From Thermogemmatispora sp042408735 (GTDB lineage Bacteria > Chloroflexota > Ktedonobacteria > Ktedonobacterales > Ktedonobacteraceae): 64,000 nt of DNA. The stretch is taken from contig NZ_JBHOQV010000057.1 of the NCBI RefSeq assembly GCF_042408735.1, positions 1 to 64,000 of the forward strand. Reading direction: 5' to 3'. A program made the position numbers and the translations under genes. This document shows positions 1 to 8,883 of this stretch, piece after piece; the stretch's first letter is position 1; the number at the start of each line of letters is the position of its first letter. The notes under the pieces were generated by a model, which made no database searches, was not told where the DNA came from, and saw nothing but the letters and a program-made list of their open reading frames with translations.

Positions 1-217
1 CGATGACTGTGTGAGCTTTAAGTGCCCGTGCCACGGCTCGCATTATAATGTCGATGGCGAGTTCCTCGATGGCCCGGCGCCCCGCAGCCTGGATCGCTTC
101 CGCATTCTCTTCCAGGGTGAGAGCGTGATCGTGGACACGTCCCAGCTGAACAATAAGGTTCAGCATCCCGATGCGTCCACCCGCCTGATCCCGGAGCCGA
201 CGATTGCCTGTGCCTGA
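1..217 (+). CDS. Rieske iron-sulfur protein, C-terminal fragment
   Basis: The gene enters from the left edge, so only about the last 71 residues are present. The second Rieske ligand motif is visible (CPCHGSHYN at the start); its Cys and His bind the [2Fe-2S] cluster of quinol:cytochrome c oxidoreductases. After it comes the usual DGEFLDGPAPRSL loop. The first Cys-x-His motif and the membrane anchor lie outside the window. It ends 228 bases before a cytochrome c gene on the same strand, which fits a bc-type respiratory operon. The upstream gene is probably cytochrome b, but that cannot be seen here. A Rieske ferredoxin is a less likely alternative. Confidence 0.88.
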   Translation, partial: DDCVSFKCPCHGSHYNVDGEFLDGPAPRSLDRFRILFQGESVIVDTSQLNNKVQHPDASTRLIPEPTIACA

Positions 218-445
218 TGCTTGCTTTCTCTTCCTCCGCGCCTGAGCGGGAGGCCGCTGCGCCGAGCAATGCCTCACTCACACCAGCCAGACCGCCGATG
301 TGAGGAAGGTAGCCAGCGAGTTGCTCGCCTGCCGGCCTTGCTGGCCGCCCTGGTGTTCGCAGGTGGAGGGCCGGCCCCCGGCCCGGGCTTCCTGGTTGGA
401 GAAGAGAGAGGGAACAGAGGGAAAACTCTTGGAAAGGTAGCGCGT

Positions 446-1426
446 ATGATCAATCCTGTCCAGGCAGCTATAGGCATTGTCGTGCTGCTGGTGACCGTTG
501 GCGGCCTGCTCTATCTCTTCTATTCGCGTACCAATGCGGTCGAGAAGAGCGGCTACGGGGCGCTGATCATGCTCTCCTTGATCACGCTGATGATCCCTGT
601 CTTCTGGATCATGGAGAGCAATGGCCAGGCAATGGCAAAGGCCCAGCAGCATCAAACCGCCCTGGAGCGCGGCGCCGAGCTGTATGCTCAGTACTGCTTC
701 CAGTGCCACGGAACGAAGGGCCAGGGGCGCGTCGGCCCCAGCCTGAATAATAATCCCCAGGTCAACAAGTTGAGCGATAATGATCTGCTGCGCATTATTA
801 GCGCTGGCATCTATAATACGAACACTAATCAGCTCAACGTGGCAATTATGCCGGCCTGGAGCGAGGATTACGGTGGCCCGCTGACGAACATCGATATCCA
901 GTATCTCTTTGAGCTGATTCGCTCCTCCGACCCGGATTATCTGAAGGCTAATGGCTTGCCGTCGGGCAATGGCTTCGACCAGGTACCGGAGCTTATCCAG
1001 AAGAATAATCCCACGGCCTATCAGACGGCGGTCGCCCAGGAGAGCAGCGGTCAGTTCGGTAATCCGGTCGATCTGACTTCCAAGAAAAATGTCACGATCG
1101 ACATGGTCACCTCCCCCAGTGGGGCAAGCTGCTCGCCGGCCTGCTACGACCCGATCTATGTGAAGGTCAAGGTTGGGACCACCATTACCTGGGTCAATAA
1201 GGATAGCCAGGCTCATACCGTCACGGCTCTGCAGACCGAGGATCTCAACAATAAGAAGATCGCTTCCAACATCTTCGACTCGGGCCTGTCAAAGCCGATC
1301 CTGACCAATGGTACCTTCACCTACACGGTGACTATGGCGGCCTATAATCTGAATAAGGACCATAAGGTCTATTACTACTGCCAGTATCATCCAAGCATGG
1401 TGGCTGTCCTGCTGATCGTTCCCTAG
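446..1426 (+). CDS. Membrane cytochrome c fused to a cupredoxin domain
   Basis: 326 residues. Two N-terminal membrane spans (about residues 7-26 and 38-56) anchor a class I cytochrome c domain with heme motif CFQCH at 84-88 and a likely axial Met in IMPAW near 135. A C-terminal plastocyanin-like domain follows, with type-1 copper ligands His near 257 and Cys312, His315, Met318 (CQYHPSM). One chain therefore offers a heme and a copper centre for electron transfer outside the membrane. The start at 446 is chosen because GGAAAGG lies just upstream and the membrane helix begins there; the frame stays open back to 221, but that extension is Pro/Arg-rich and not protein-like. It probably takes electrons from the Rieske complex. 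The fusion is clear; its redox partner is inferred. Confidence 0.88.
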   Translation: MINPVQAAIGIVVLLVTVGGLLYLFYSRTNAVEKSGYGALIMLSLITLMIPVFWIMESNGQAMAKAQQHQTALERGAELYAQYCFQCHGTKGQGRVGPSLNNNPQVNKLSDNDLLRIISAGIYNTNTNQLNVAIMPAWSEDYGGPLTNIDIQYLFELIRSSDPDYLKANGLPSGNGFDQVPELIQKNNPTAYQTAVAQESSGQFGNPVDLTSKKNVTIDMVTSPSGASCSPACYDPIYVKVKVGTTITWVNKDSQAHTVTALQTEDLNNKKIASNIFDSGLSKPILTNGTFTYTVTMAAYNLNKDHKVYYYCQYHPSMVAVLLIVP

Positions 1427-1796
1427 TTGGGGTGCGATCAGCCGGGGCTGCCGCTTGGCCCGGCTGCTGGCCTCGCTCGAAACCTCTCCGCCTTCTGCTT
1501 CGTGCTGGCCTGTTGGTGGGGGAGAAGGGACCAGGCTGGGGCTGGCAGCCGCTGGGTTGGGATTGCTAGGCTGAATCTCTCTCAGTGCAGATGAGCAACG
1601 AGGCGTCTTTCGCTTGATAAGGCGGACTGGCTGGCGATGCCGGCGAGGGCCAGCCTTGCCGGCATCGCCGTCAGGTCTGGCTTCAGGTAAGCTGCTCCCG
1701 GCGGGAGACGCTGTCGACATAGCGGGGCTTCGTGCCCCAGATCAAGCATGTCGCCGCAACTGTTTGTGGTACATGTCGTTGAAAGGGCTGGCAACT
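1427..1796. other. Intergenic region with a perfect 12-bp hairpin
   Basis: Gap between the cytochrome-cupredoxin gene and the next membrane protein gene. No coding signal is apparent. It contains one strong inverted repeat at 1633-1669, listed separately, and no clear promoter. Confidence 0.5.
1633..1669. repeat. Perfect inverted repeat, 12-bp arms
   Basis: GGCGATGCCGGC at 1633-1644 is exactly complementary to GCCGGCATCGCC at 1658-1669, with a 13-base loop. No T-run follows, so it is not a classical intrinsic terminator. It lies about 130 bases before the next start codon and could be a leader hairpin, an mRNA stabiliser or a terminator without a U-tract. Confidence 0.6.
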
Positions 1797-3302
1797 ATGC
1801 AGAGAGTTCAACCACGGGAGCTGCCTGAGCGCATGTCGTGGGCACGTGCCCTGATCTTTGGTGTTGGCTTCTTCTTCATTACGGCGTTGCTGATTGGGCA
1901 GCTTCCGGGCTATATTTTCGATGAGCTGACGGCCTCCACGCTGCAGGGCATGGAACAAGGCTCGCTGGCCCTCGGCCTGGTCTGCCTGCTCGGTTTCTTT
2001 GTCGTTGAGGTTATTGTTCTGCTCTTTGACCCTAAGCCGTTGCTGCCGCCCATGCTCTTCGTAGGGCTGGGCCTCGTGCTCTTTGTAGGCGGATTGGCCT
2101 TGCTGCTCTGGGCCGCGCTCACTCCCGCCACGGCGGGTGGAGTGACGACCAATAGCCAGTACTTCCCTCAAGCGAACTTTTTCTGGAATCCCCTTCTGGA
2201 TGGGAATGTACTCTGGCTAGAGCCGGGAGCTGTCGATTTTATCATGATCGCCATTGTCCTTATGCTCGCCGGTGGGGCCGCCATGTTCTACGGCGCCCTG
2301 GCCCTTAAGGAGCTGCGCGATCCCGATCGCAGCGATCCCGGAACCACACCGACCATCCGTGGTCTGACGGTGCTGGGCAGTGTTGTCCTCTTTGCCTACA
2401 TGCTTTTCTCGATGCTGGTTGATCCCAATGCTCTGGCGGCCCGCATCAATCCGGCCTGCCCCACGGCCATCGATCTGGCCAAGGGCTGCGGGATGATCAC
2501 CGGCCTCTTCGTGGTCAACGCGATTGAAGGTACCCTGCTGGCGATCGCTGTGGCGGCAACGCTGGGGGCCTTCGCCTTGCGCCTGCATTACCTGATGCGC
2601 CCCGTGCGCAAGCGGGTCATGGCGCCTTTCTATGCTGTCGGGGTCAACCTTCTGCCTTTCGGTGTAGTTTTCCTGCTCCTCTGGTTCTTCCTCTATCCTC
2701 TGCTGGCTTGGATTCATAGCTGGTCGCTGGCGGGCCTTGGCGACTGGCTGACGGTCTGCGCGCGCAAGTCGGTGGTCCCGGGTTCCTGTACCTTCTCTCA
2801 GCAGGCTGGTTACATCGTCGATGCTTTCCTGACGATGAACTTCTTTGTCCTGCTGATGGCGGCTGTCCGTGTCTGGCGTACGAACCGCAATCTGGTCATC
2901 ATTGGAAGCTTTTGGGTAGCGGCGGTGCTGGGTTTGGCGACCCTTGTGACCCATCTGCATCCCGAGGAAGCCCTGATTGCCCTGCTTCTCTGTGGCGGGA
3001 CGCTGGTCATGGTCACGATCTGGACGAGTGTGGCGCGGCGCGAGTTCGCCGTGGTGGGAGAGCGCAACCTTGGCTGTCTTGGCCAATGGCTGGTAGTGGG
3101 AACCTGCCTCTTCGTCTATATCGCTGCCTTTGCCTTCTTCTCGATCCCCGGCTTCCGCGAGACAGAGCCAAATATTACCTTTACACCGGGCCTGTTGATC
3201 CCTGGCAAGGGTGCCCCCGATGCGATCATTGTCTTTATTCTGATGGGCTTGCTGGCCGCTCTCCAGTTCTACTTCCTGGTGCGCAGCCGTTACAAGGTAT
3301 AA
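1797..3302 (+). CDS. Polytopic membrane protein of unknown function, about 12 spans
   Basis: 501 residues with roughly twelve hydrophobic segments, starting with ALIFGVGFFFITALLIG and ending with a span just before the C-terminal RSRYKV. I do not recognise a family. There are no visible heme ligand pairs, transporter signatures or nucleotide-binding motifs. Start 1797 is preceded by GAAAGGG at a suitable distance; an alternative ATG at 1773 has no such site. It is co-directional with the Rieske and cytochrome-cupredoxin genes, so a role in the same respiratory complex is possible, but this rests on position alone. Confidence 0.75.
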   Translation: MQRVQPRELPERMSWARALIFGVGFFFITALLIGQLPGYIFDELTASTLQGMEQGSLALGLVCLLGFFVVEVIVLLFDPKPLLPPMLFVGLGLVLFVGGLALLLWAALTPATAGGVTTNSQYFPQANFFWNPLLDGNVLWLEPGAVDFIMIAIVLMLAGGAAMFYGALALKELRDPDRSDPGTTPTIRGLTVLGSVVLFAYMLFSMLVDPNALAARINPACPTAIDLAKGCGMITGLFVVNAIEGTLLAIAVAATLGAFALRLHYLMRPVRKRVMAPFYAVGVNLLPFGVVFLLLWFFLYPLLAWIHSWSLAGLGDWLTVCARKSVVPGSCTFSQQAGYIVDAFLTMNFFVLLMAAVRVWRTNRNLVIIGSFWVAAVLGLATLVTHLHPEEALIALLLCGGTLVMVTIWTSVARREFAVVGERNLGCLGQWLVVGTCLFVYIAAFAFFSIPGFRETEPNITFTPGLLIPGKGAPDAIIVFILMGLLAALQFYFLVRSRYKV

Positions 3303-3431
3303 TAGCGCGCCAGCCGGGCCAGGCAAAAGAGCCAGGCAGGCGGCTCCGTCCCTGAGATAGGGCGGTGCTCGCCCTGCCATCTGCAAGGCGTCGCAAGGTT
3401 ATCTGCTATCCGCAGGATAAAGGTGCGGAGA

Positions 3432-3456
3432 AGAGCCTGCGACGCTCTCTTTTTTT
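3432..3456 (+). terminator. Weak intrinsic terminator
   Basis: A five-base stem, AGAGC (3432-3436) with GCTCT (3444-3448), is followed by a run of seven T in eight bases. It sits 130 bases after the membrane protein gene. The stem is short, so termination may be partial. Confidence 0.4.
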
Positions 3457-3471
3457 GGGGGCTGGATGGTG

Positions 3472-3477
3472 TATAAT
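3472..3477 (+). promoter_or_regulatory. -10 element upstream of glgA
   Basis: A TATAAT hexamer lies 41 bases before the glycogen synthase start and just after the putative terminator. No good -35 box is visible at the right distance. Confidence 0.4.
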
Positions 3478-3517
3478 GAGGGACAGATTGTAAGAACGGG
3501 AAGACCAGGTAGGCAGT

Positions 3518-4987
3518 ATGCAGTCTGAGAGTCCGCTCAAGATTCTAATTCTCGCCGCGGAAATCGTGCCCTTTGTCAAGGTTGGTGGGCTGGCTGATGT
3601 TGTCGGCGCCCTCCCCAAGGCGCTGCAGGCGCTTGGGCATGATGTGCGCCTGGCCATGCCGCGCTATCGTCAGGTTGATCCCGAGCGCTTTCAGCTTACG
3701 CCGGTGCTTGAGAGCATCACGGTGGATATGAATAAGTTCCAGGCCAGGGTGAGCGTACGCCAGGGCACGATCGGCAACGATATCCCCGTCTACATGATCG
3801 ACGCCCCCCGCTTCTTCGAGCGCGAGAACGTCTATGGCTATACCGATGATGGGGAGCGCTTCATCCTCTTCTGCCGCGCTGCTCTAGAGGCCATGCGCGC
3901 GCTCGACTGGTCGCCCGACATTATTCACTGCAACGACTGGCATACCGGTATTGTTCCGAATTGGATGCATACCATCTATCGCCGTGACCCCTTTTACGCC
4001 GGGGCGGCGACCGTCTATACCATCCATAATCTGGCCTATCACGGCATTTTCGGCTATCGCATTCTCGAAGTGGCCGGAGTTGCGGCCAATGGCTTTCTCT
4101 ATCCCCAGATTGCTGAGCTGGCGAACGTCGTCGATATCATGGGGCGGGGCATCCTCTTTGCCGACGCCATTACGACCGTCAGCGAGCGTTATGCTCAGGA
4201 AATTCTGACGCCCGCCTTTGGGGAGAAGCTTGATCACTTGCTGCGTTCGCGCAAGGATCGGCTCTTTGGCATTCTCAATGGCATTGACTACGAAGAGTGG
4301 AATCCTGCTCACGATCGCTACATCGCGGCCACCTTCGATGCCAATACTCTAGAGCGGCGGGCAGAGAACAAGCGCGCTCTTCAGCAACAGGCTCATCTGC
4401 CAACGCGCCCCGATGTGCCCTTGCTGGCGATGATCTCGCGCCTGACCGATCAGAAGGGCTTTGATCTCCTGGCGCAAATCGCGCATCCCCTCCTGGCTCA
4501 GGGAGTACAGTTTGTGGTGCTGGGCATTGGCGACCCCCACTATCAGGAACTGTTCCAGACCCTGGAGCAGCAGTATCCCGATCAGGTAGCTAGCTTTTTT
4601 ACCTTCAATACTGAATTGGCCCATCGGATCTATAGCGGGAGCGATATGTTCCTGATGCCCTCGCGCTTCGAGCCGTGTGGTCTGGGACAAATGATTGCCA
4701 TGCGCTATGGCAGCGTGCCCATCGTGCATCGCGTAGGTGGACTGGCCGATACGGTGCAGGAGTATGATCCGCGCAGCGGCGAAGGCAATGGCTTTACCTT
4801 TACCCGCTATGACCCCTGGGAGCTGTTCGCCGCCATTGTGCGAGCGCTGGAGCTTTATCGCTTTCCGGAGATCTGGCGCGACCTCCAACGGCGCGGTATG
4901 GCTGCCGACTATTCCTGGCATGCCTCGGCTGTCCGCTATGTCGATGTCTATCGCAACGCTCTCGCCTTTCATCAGCAGGGCAAATAA
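3518..4987 (+). CDS. glgA: Glycogen synthase (ADP-glucose, GT5)
   Basis: 489 residues, normal for bacterial GlgA. The enzyme transfers glucose from ADP-glucose to the growing alpha-1,4-glucan chain in the cytoplasm. The N-terminal ADP-glucose binding motif KVGGLADV is at about residues 21-28. The N-terminal Rossmann domain contains HCNDWHTG and TIHNLAYHG. The C-terminal GT-B domain carries SRLTDQKG and the retaining-glycosyltransferase motif SRFEPCGLGQM. The gene stands alone: no glgB, glgC or glgP is near. A -10 box at 3472 suggests its own promoter. It is convergent with the histidine kinase gene that ends at 5236. Confidence 0.96.
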   Translation: MQSESPLKILILAAEIVPFVKVGGLADVVGALPKALQALGHDVRLAMPRYRQVDPERFQLTPVLESITVDMNKFQARVSVRQGTIGNDIPVYMIDAPRFFERENVYGYTDDGERFILFCRAALEAMRALDWSPDIIHCNDWHTGIVPNWMHTIYRRDPFYAGAATVYTIHNLAYHGIFGYRILEVAGVAANGFLYPQIAELANVVDIMGRGILFADAITTVSERYAQEILTPAFGEKLDHLLRSRKDRLFGILNGIDYEEWNPAHDRYIAATFDANTLERRAENKRALQQQAHLPTRPDVPLLAMISRLTDQKGFDLLAQIAHPLLAQGVQFVVLGIGDPHYQELFQTLEQQYPDQVASFFTFNTELAHRIYSGSDMFLMPSRFEPCGLGQMIAMRYGSVPIVHRVGGLADTVQEYDPRSGEGNGFTFTRYDPWELFAAIVRALELYRFPEIWRDLQRRGMAADYSWHASAVRYVDVYRNALAFHQQGK

Positions 4988-5235
4988 TGCAAGGAATGGC
5001 CTGGACAGGAGCAAGCCAGGGGCCGATAAGGCTGGGGTGGGATGCCGGGCGTGGGCACAACAAGTGTGCTCCTTGTGGGAAGACCAATGTGGAACTGAGG
5101 TAAGTGAGCTGGAGGCCGTTGAAAGAGAGGTGAAGGGTAGGAGGCTGGTCTGGAGGATTCAGGTCCCCTTGCCGATTGGCTGGCTCAGACTGACCAGAGG
5201 CCCGAAGAATAGGCGCGGGTGTCAGGCGGCTCAGC

Positions 5236-6213
5236 TTACGCCTGGCGCAGACTTAGCCAGACACAGGTACCTTTGCCGGGCAGACCTTCGCTCTCCAACC
5301 AGATCTCGCCTCCCATCTCTTCGAGCAGCCGCTTGCTTAGATAGAGGCCAAGGCCCTTTCCCTGGGGGGCCAGGTGCTGGGCCCTCTCCAGTCGCTGGAA
5401 GGGTTGAAAAAGTCGTTGTTGGTCTTCGCGCGGGATGCCGATGCCTTCGTCCTGAATGGCCAGGTAGATGCGCCGCTCCTTTTCGGCGGTCCCGTCGGCG
5501 GCTAACGGAGCACTGCCTGGTCTGCTCTCGCTGAAGGTGATCCGTAAACGACTCCCTGGACTGGAGTAAGTAAGGGCGTTATTGACGAGGTTGCGTAGCA
5601 CCTGACGCAGTTGGAGGGGCCGCGCCAGCACATCGCACTTGCTTAGCTCCAGCTCAAGCCGCCGATTTTCGAATTGCAGGCGAGGAGCAAAGGAGGAGAG
5701 GACAGAAAGCATCGCCTCCTTAAGATCAAGGCATTCGACCCCGGCCTGCTCTGTGGCCCGCTGAGGGAGGATGATAGAATCAAGGACGAACGTAGCTTCG
5801 TCGCAGGCGTGGTTGATCTGCTGTAAATATTGATCATAAAGCTCCCTGGGGATCTGCTCATGATAGCAGCGCAGCAGCTCGGCGTAGCCTTTGATGGCCG
5901 CAAGCGGCGTTCTGACCTCATGATTGAGGATCAGGAGTAGCTGGTCGCGGTTCTTCTGATCTTCGGAAAGCCGCTCTTTCTGCTGACGGAGCTGTCGATG
6001 TTCCTGCTCGATATGGCGCACCTCGTCGCTGATCTTGAAGAAGGCGCAGCCAACGATGAAGATCTGGGCCGTTGCCAGAATAAGGCTGCTATAGATTATT
6101 GCGCTGGCTGAGCCAGCAAGGCGGGGCAGGATAAGAAGGCTGGCGAGGTTGAGCAGACCAATGGCGGCCAGAACCCCGCAAAGGAGACGCAAGCAGGTGC
6201 GGAGCATTGTCAT
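5236..6213 (-). CDS. Membrane sensor histidine kinase
   Basis: 325 residues. Two N-terminal hydrophobic segments (about 8-30 and 37-58) are followed by a short coiled coil and the H-box HEVRTPLAAIKGY with phospho-acceptor His98. The ATP-binding domain follows: N-box with NALTYSSPG, G1 box DEGIGIP, and G2 box GKGLGLYLSKRLLEEMGG. There is almost no extracytoplasmic loop, so the signal is probably sensed in or at the membrane. Start ATG 6213 is preferred because AAGGTG lies just upstream; an in-frame TTG at 6258 would add 15 residues. No response regulator is adjacent, so it is an orphan kinase. Confidence 0.88.
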   Translation of the reverse strand: MTMLRTCLRLLCGVLAAIGLLNLASLLILPRLAGSASAIIYSSLILATAQIFIVGCAFFKISDEVRHIEQEHRQLRQQKERLSEDQKNRDQLLLILNHEVRTPLAAIKGYAELLRCYHEQIPRELYDQYLQQINHACDEATFVLDSIILPQRATEQAGVECLDLKEAMLSVLSSFAPRLQFENRRLELELSKCDVLARPLQLRQVLRNLVNNALTYSSPGSRLRITFSESRPGSAPLAADGTAEKERRIYLAIQDEGIGIPREDQQRLFQPFQRLERAQHLAPQGKGLGLYLSKRLLEEMGGEIWLESEGLPGKGTCVWLSLRQA

Positions 6214-6309
6214 GTAATTTTTCACCTTCAAGACCCCTTCGCACAAGGCTCGTGACAAGTTAATGGTTCTGTTCTAGGACAACGAAGATGGTCTCTCGCC
6301 AATCTCTTA

Positions 6310-6340
6310 ATTATACCCTTCGGTCCGGCTAGATCGACAA
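6310..6340 (-). promoter_or_regulatory. Possible promoter of the histidine kinase gene
   Basis: On the minus strand TTGTCG and TATAAT are separated by 19 bases, about 100 bases before the kinase start. The -10 is consensus; the -35 and spacing are not. Confidence 0.35.
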
Positions 6341-6476
6341 AACGCTGCTCTGTTAGCTGAGCCGATTCTCTTCGCTGTGACTGAGCCGGCGGCAGAGAGC
6401 GGACGCTGAAAGAAGATGGCCGAGTGCTGTGGACTGGTCTCCCTGACGAAACCTTTTTTAGAAACGAGGAGGGTGA

Positions 6477-7751
6477 ATGATAGCCTACCTGGATTGCTAT
6501 TCTGGGATCAGCGGCAACATGTTCTTGGGAGCAATGCTTGATGCTGGACTCCCGTGGAGTAGTCTGCAGGAGATGCTGGCCCTGCTCCCCGTGGAGGGCT
6601 ACCAGCTACGACGTGAGACGGTGGAGCAGGGAGGGATACACGGTCAGCGCGTTGAGGTGGTCCTGGAAAACCCTGATCAACCGGAGCGACACTGGTCTGA
6701 GATCCGCCAGCTCCTGGAGAGCGCTCCGCTGCCCGGGCGGGTGCGTGAACGAGCGCTGGCGATCTTCCGCACGCTGGCTGAAGCGGAGGCAAGTGTGCAT
6801 GGCGTAACGCCTGAAGAGGTGCATTTTCACGAAGTGGGGGCTGTTGACGCCATCGTCGATATTGTCGGGGCGGCGATCGCCGTTGAAGTGCTCGCTATCG
6901 AGCAGCTCTATGCCTCGCCTCTGCCGCTCACAAGCGGTATGGTACAGACGGCGCACGGGCTACTGCCGGTGCCCGCCCCTGCTACTCTGGAGATCCTGCG
7001 CCGCGTGGCAGCGCCCTGGCGCCCCTGCTCGGTGGAGGGGGAACTGGTGACGCCAACGGGGGCGGCCATTCTGGCTGCGCTCGCGCGCTTTGAGATGCCG
7101 CCGATCCGCATCGAACGGGTGGGCTATGGCTTTGGCCATCGCCGGCTTCCCTGGCCTAATTGCCTGCGCCTCTGTCTTGGCTCGGCTCAGCAAATGGCGG
7201 CCCGTGCGGGGGAAGAGCTAGATCGCGACTGGGTGGTCTTAATCGAGAGCAACCTGGACAATACGACGCCCGAGATCTTGGGTGCCTTGATGGATGAGCT
7301 GCTGGCGGCGGGGGCGCTCGATGTGACTTTCTCACCCATCCAAATGAAGAAAAATCGCCCCGCGACCCTGCTGAGCGTTTTGGCGCGCCCAGAGCAGAGC
7401 GAGGACCTGGCCATACTGATCCTGCGCTCCTCTGGAACGCTTGGCGTGCGTCTGCAACACATGCAACGCCTTAAGGCTCAGCGCTCTCAGGAGGAGCTTC
7501 TGACGCCACTGGGACCGGTGACAGTCAAGGTCAAGCGCCTGGGTGGGCGTCTGGTAAGTGCGGCGCCGGAGTATGAGAGCTGCCGCCTCCTGGCTGAAGA
7601 GCGCCATCTCCCCCTGGGCGCGGTCTATGACCTTGTCCAGCAGTGCCTTGAGGTCACCCTCCGTGATCAAGGTTCGACAGCAAGACTGGCTGGGGCGACG
7701 GACCCCTTGCTGCTTCAAGGAGAAAACGAGCGCGAGCAGAGGAACGTGTGA
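6477..7751 (+). CDS. larC: LarC-type nickel-pincer cofactor nickel insertion protein
   Basis: 424 residues. The family (formerly DUF111) inserts nickel into the pyridinium-3,5-bisthiocarboxylate mononucleotide to make the cofactor of lactate racemase and related enzymes. The characteristic N-terminus YLDCYSGISGNMFLGAMLDAG and the segment VHFHEVGAVDAIVDIVGAA are both visible. The start is supported by GAGGAGGG immediately upstream. No larA, larB or larE is nearby, so the client enzyme is encoded elsewhere. The stop overlaps the start of the next gene by a few bases, which implies translational coupling. Confidence 0.93.
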   Translation: MIAYLDCYSGISGNMFLGAMLDAGLPWSSLQEMLALLPVEGYQLRRETVEQGGIHGQRVEVVLENPDQPERHWSEIRQLLESAPLPGRVRERALAIFRTLAEAEASVHGVTPEEVHFHEVGAVDAIVDIVGAAIAVEVLAIEQLYASPLPLTSGMVQTAHGLLPVPAPATLEILRRVAAPWRPCSVEGELVTPTGAAILAALARFEMPPIRIERVGYGFGHRRLPWPNCLRLCLGSAQQMAARAGEELDRDWVVLIESNLDNTTPEILGALMDELLAAGALDVTFSPIQMKKNRPATLLSVLARPEQSEDLAILILRSSGTLGVRLQHMQRLKAQRSQEELLTPLGPVTVKVKRLGGRLVSAAPEYESCRLLAEERHLPLGAVYDLVQQCLEVTLRDQGSTARLAGATDPLLLQGENEREQRNV

Positions 7752-8320
7752 TCATGGATCGAGAACAATATCTGCCTTTCTACCGTCGAACGCAGCAACA
7801 AGGAGAGGTGGAGAGCGATAGCGAGCTGAGCAGGAAGGGCTATGATGAGCGGCGATTCCGGGACTTTGTCGAAGACAAGATTCGTGACGCCCAGGAGCGA
7901 GGTGTCTTTGAGCATCTGCCGGGAATGGGCAAGCCTCTGCGTCTGGATGAGAATCCTTATGCACGCGATAAGGAGTTGGCCTATCACCTGCTCAAGAGCA
8001 ATGGCTTTGCTCCTCAGGAAATCGAGCTGGCCAGGGAGATTCGCTGCGAGCTACAGCAGGCTGATGCCAGGCTGGCCAGGCTGCGCGAGCGACGCCAGCG
8101 GCTGGCCGGGCGCCGCGTGCCTCCCTTCCCAAGCGAGAAACGGGCCTTTAACGCTGCTCTGGCTCAGGCCCTGCGCGACTATGAAGCAACGCTACGCGAG
8201 TTGAATCGCAAGATTCTGACCCTCAGCCTGATGGTGCCGCCGGCGATGCACATGAACATGGTCGACGTTGACAGCAAAGTTAAGGCTTTCCGCGAAAGCT
8301 GCCCGCCATTTCCAATCTGA
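7748..8320 (+). CDS. DUF1992 (DnaJ-homologue J28-like) protein
   Basis: 190 residues. The DUF1992 core is clear: RFRDFVEDKIRDAQERG, then FEHLPGMGKPL and YHLLKSNGFAPQEIELA. A charged helical C-terminal half follows, rich in Arg, Leu and Glu. The family is widespread, and its chaperone link comes from DnaJ subfamily C member 28; no bacterial biochemical role is known to me. The start GTG at 7748 overlaps the larC stop as GTGA; ATG 7754 is an in-frame alternative two codons later. Coupling to larC suggests co-transcription, not necessarily shared function. Confidence 0.82.
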   Translation: MIMDREQYLPFYRRTQQQGEVESDSELSRKGYDERRFRDFVEDKIRDAQERGVFEHLPGMGKPLRLDENPYARDKELAYHLLKSNGFAPQEIELAREIRCELQQADARLARLRERRQRLAGRRVPPFPSEKRAFNAALAQALRDYEATLRELNRKILTLSLMVPPAMHMNMVDVDSKVKAFRESCPPFPI

Positions 8321-8883
8321 AGCCTGCCGTAGTGCAGCGCGACCAGGCCCTGTGCAGGCTGGGTCAGCCTACCTCGTGTTGGCCTGATGAGGTCCGGTTA
8401 TCCTGTCTGACGCTCCCTTGCCGCCAGGCAGGGCCGAGCCGGGCCTCTCTTGTGCTCCCCCTTGCTGCGGCCTCGGTGCACTGGCACCTACAAGCCGAAA
8501 TGAGCCGGCCCTCTCCCTTCAGTCGCCGGTCGAGTCACTCCACTCTATAAGCAAATACTCCTAATCTTCAGACTGGCATAGCAGTCCCTCTCAAGACTGA
8601 GTAGACTCCCTAATCGGAGGGGGCGAGGACGATCATGATCGATGAAAGCCGTGGGAGACCCCCCTCGGCTCCGGCCAAAGCGAGGGGAATCTCCACCAGG
8701 AAACTGACCGCTCATCTGGCCAGTCAAAGGACAGAAGTGAAGATCCCCGAGCGTCGAGCCGGCTGGAAGAAGAGCAGGGGAGCGTCGCACAGAGATGGGC
8801 CTGCCGGCAGTCCTCTATCCAGCGGTCCCCCTGCTCCTGTTCGCGACCTGATGCCTGGAAACGTTTTGCATGGAGGTGTGACA
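8321..8883 (+). other. Long intergenic leader before an amino acid permease, with nested stems
   Basis: About 560 bases without a convincing gene. The permease frame stays open through 8635-8883, but the implied peptide is Pro/Arg/Ser-rich and lacks a family match, while a well-spaced ribosome-binding site lies just before 8884. The DNA shows strong secondary structure (listed separately), so I read this as an mRNA leader. No terminator or strong promoter was found; a possible -10-like stretch lies near 8545. Confidence 0.45.
8571..8696 (+). promoter_or_regulatory. Candidate structured leader RNA (possible riboswitch)
   Basis: GACTG...CAGTC forms a small stem near 8571-8586. Further on, GTGGGAGA (8651-8658) pairs with TCTCCAC (8690-8696) with one bulged G, enclosing a perfect 7-bp stem CCCCTCG (8661-8667) with CGAGGGG (8681-8687). 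It lies about 190 bases before the permease start. I do not recognise a known riboswitch consensus; T-box, lysine and glycine motifs were not seen. Confidence 0.35.

Noticed and set aside
278..1216. Long minus-strand reading frame opposite the cytochrome-cupredoxin gene
   Set aside because: Its translation has no family resemblance and mirrors the third-position GC bias of the real gene; the plus strand has clear heme and copper motifs.
2217..3386. Long minus-strand reading frame opposite the 12-span membrane protein
   Set aside because: Composition is that of an antisense shadow (Gln/His/Asp-rich), with no start site and no recognisable domain.
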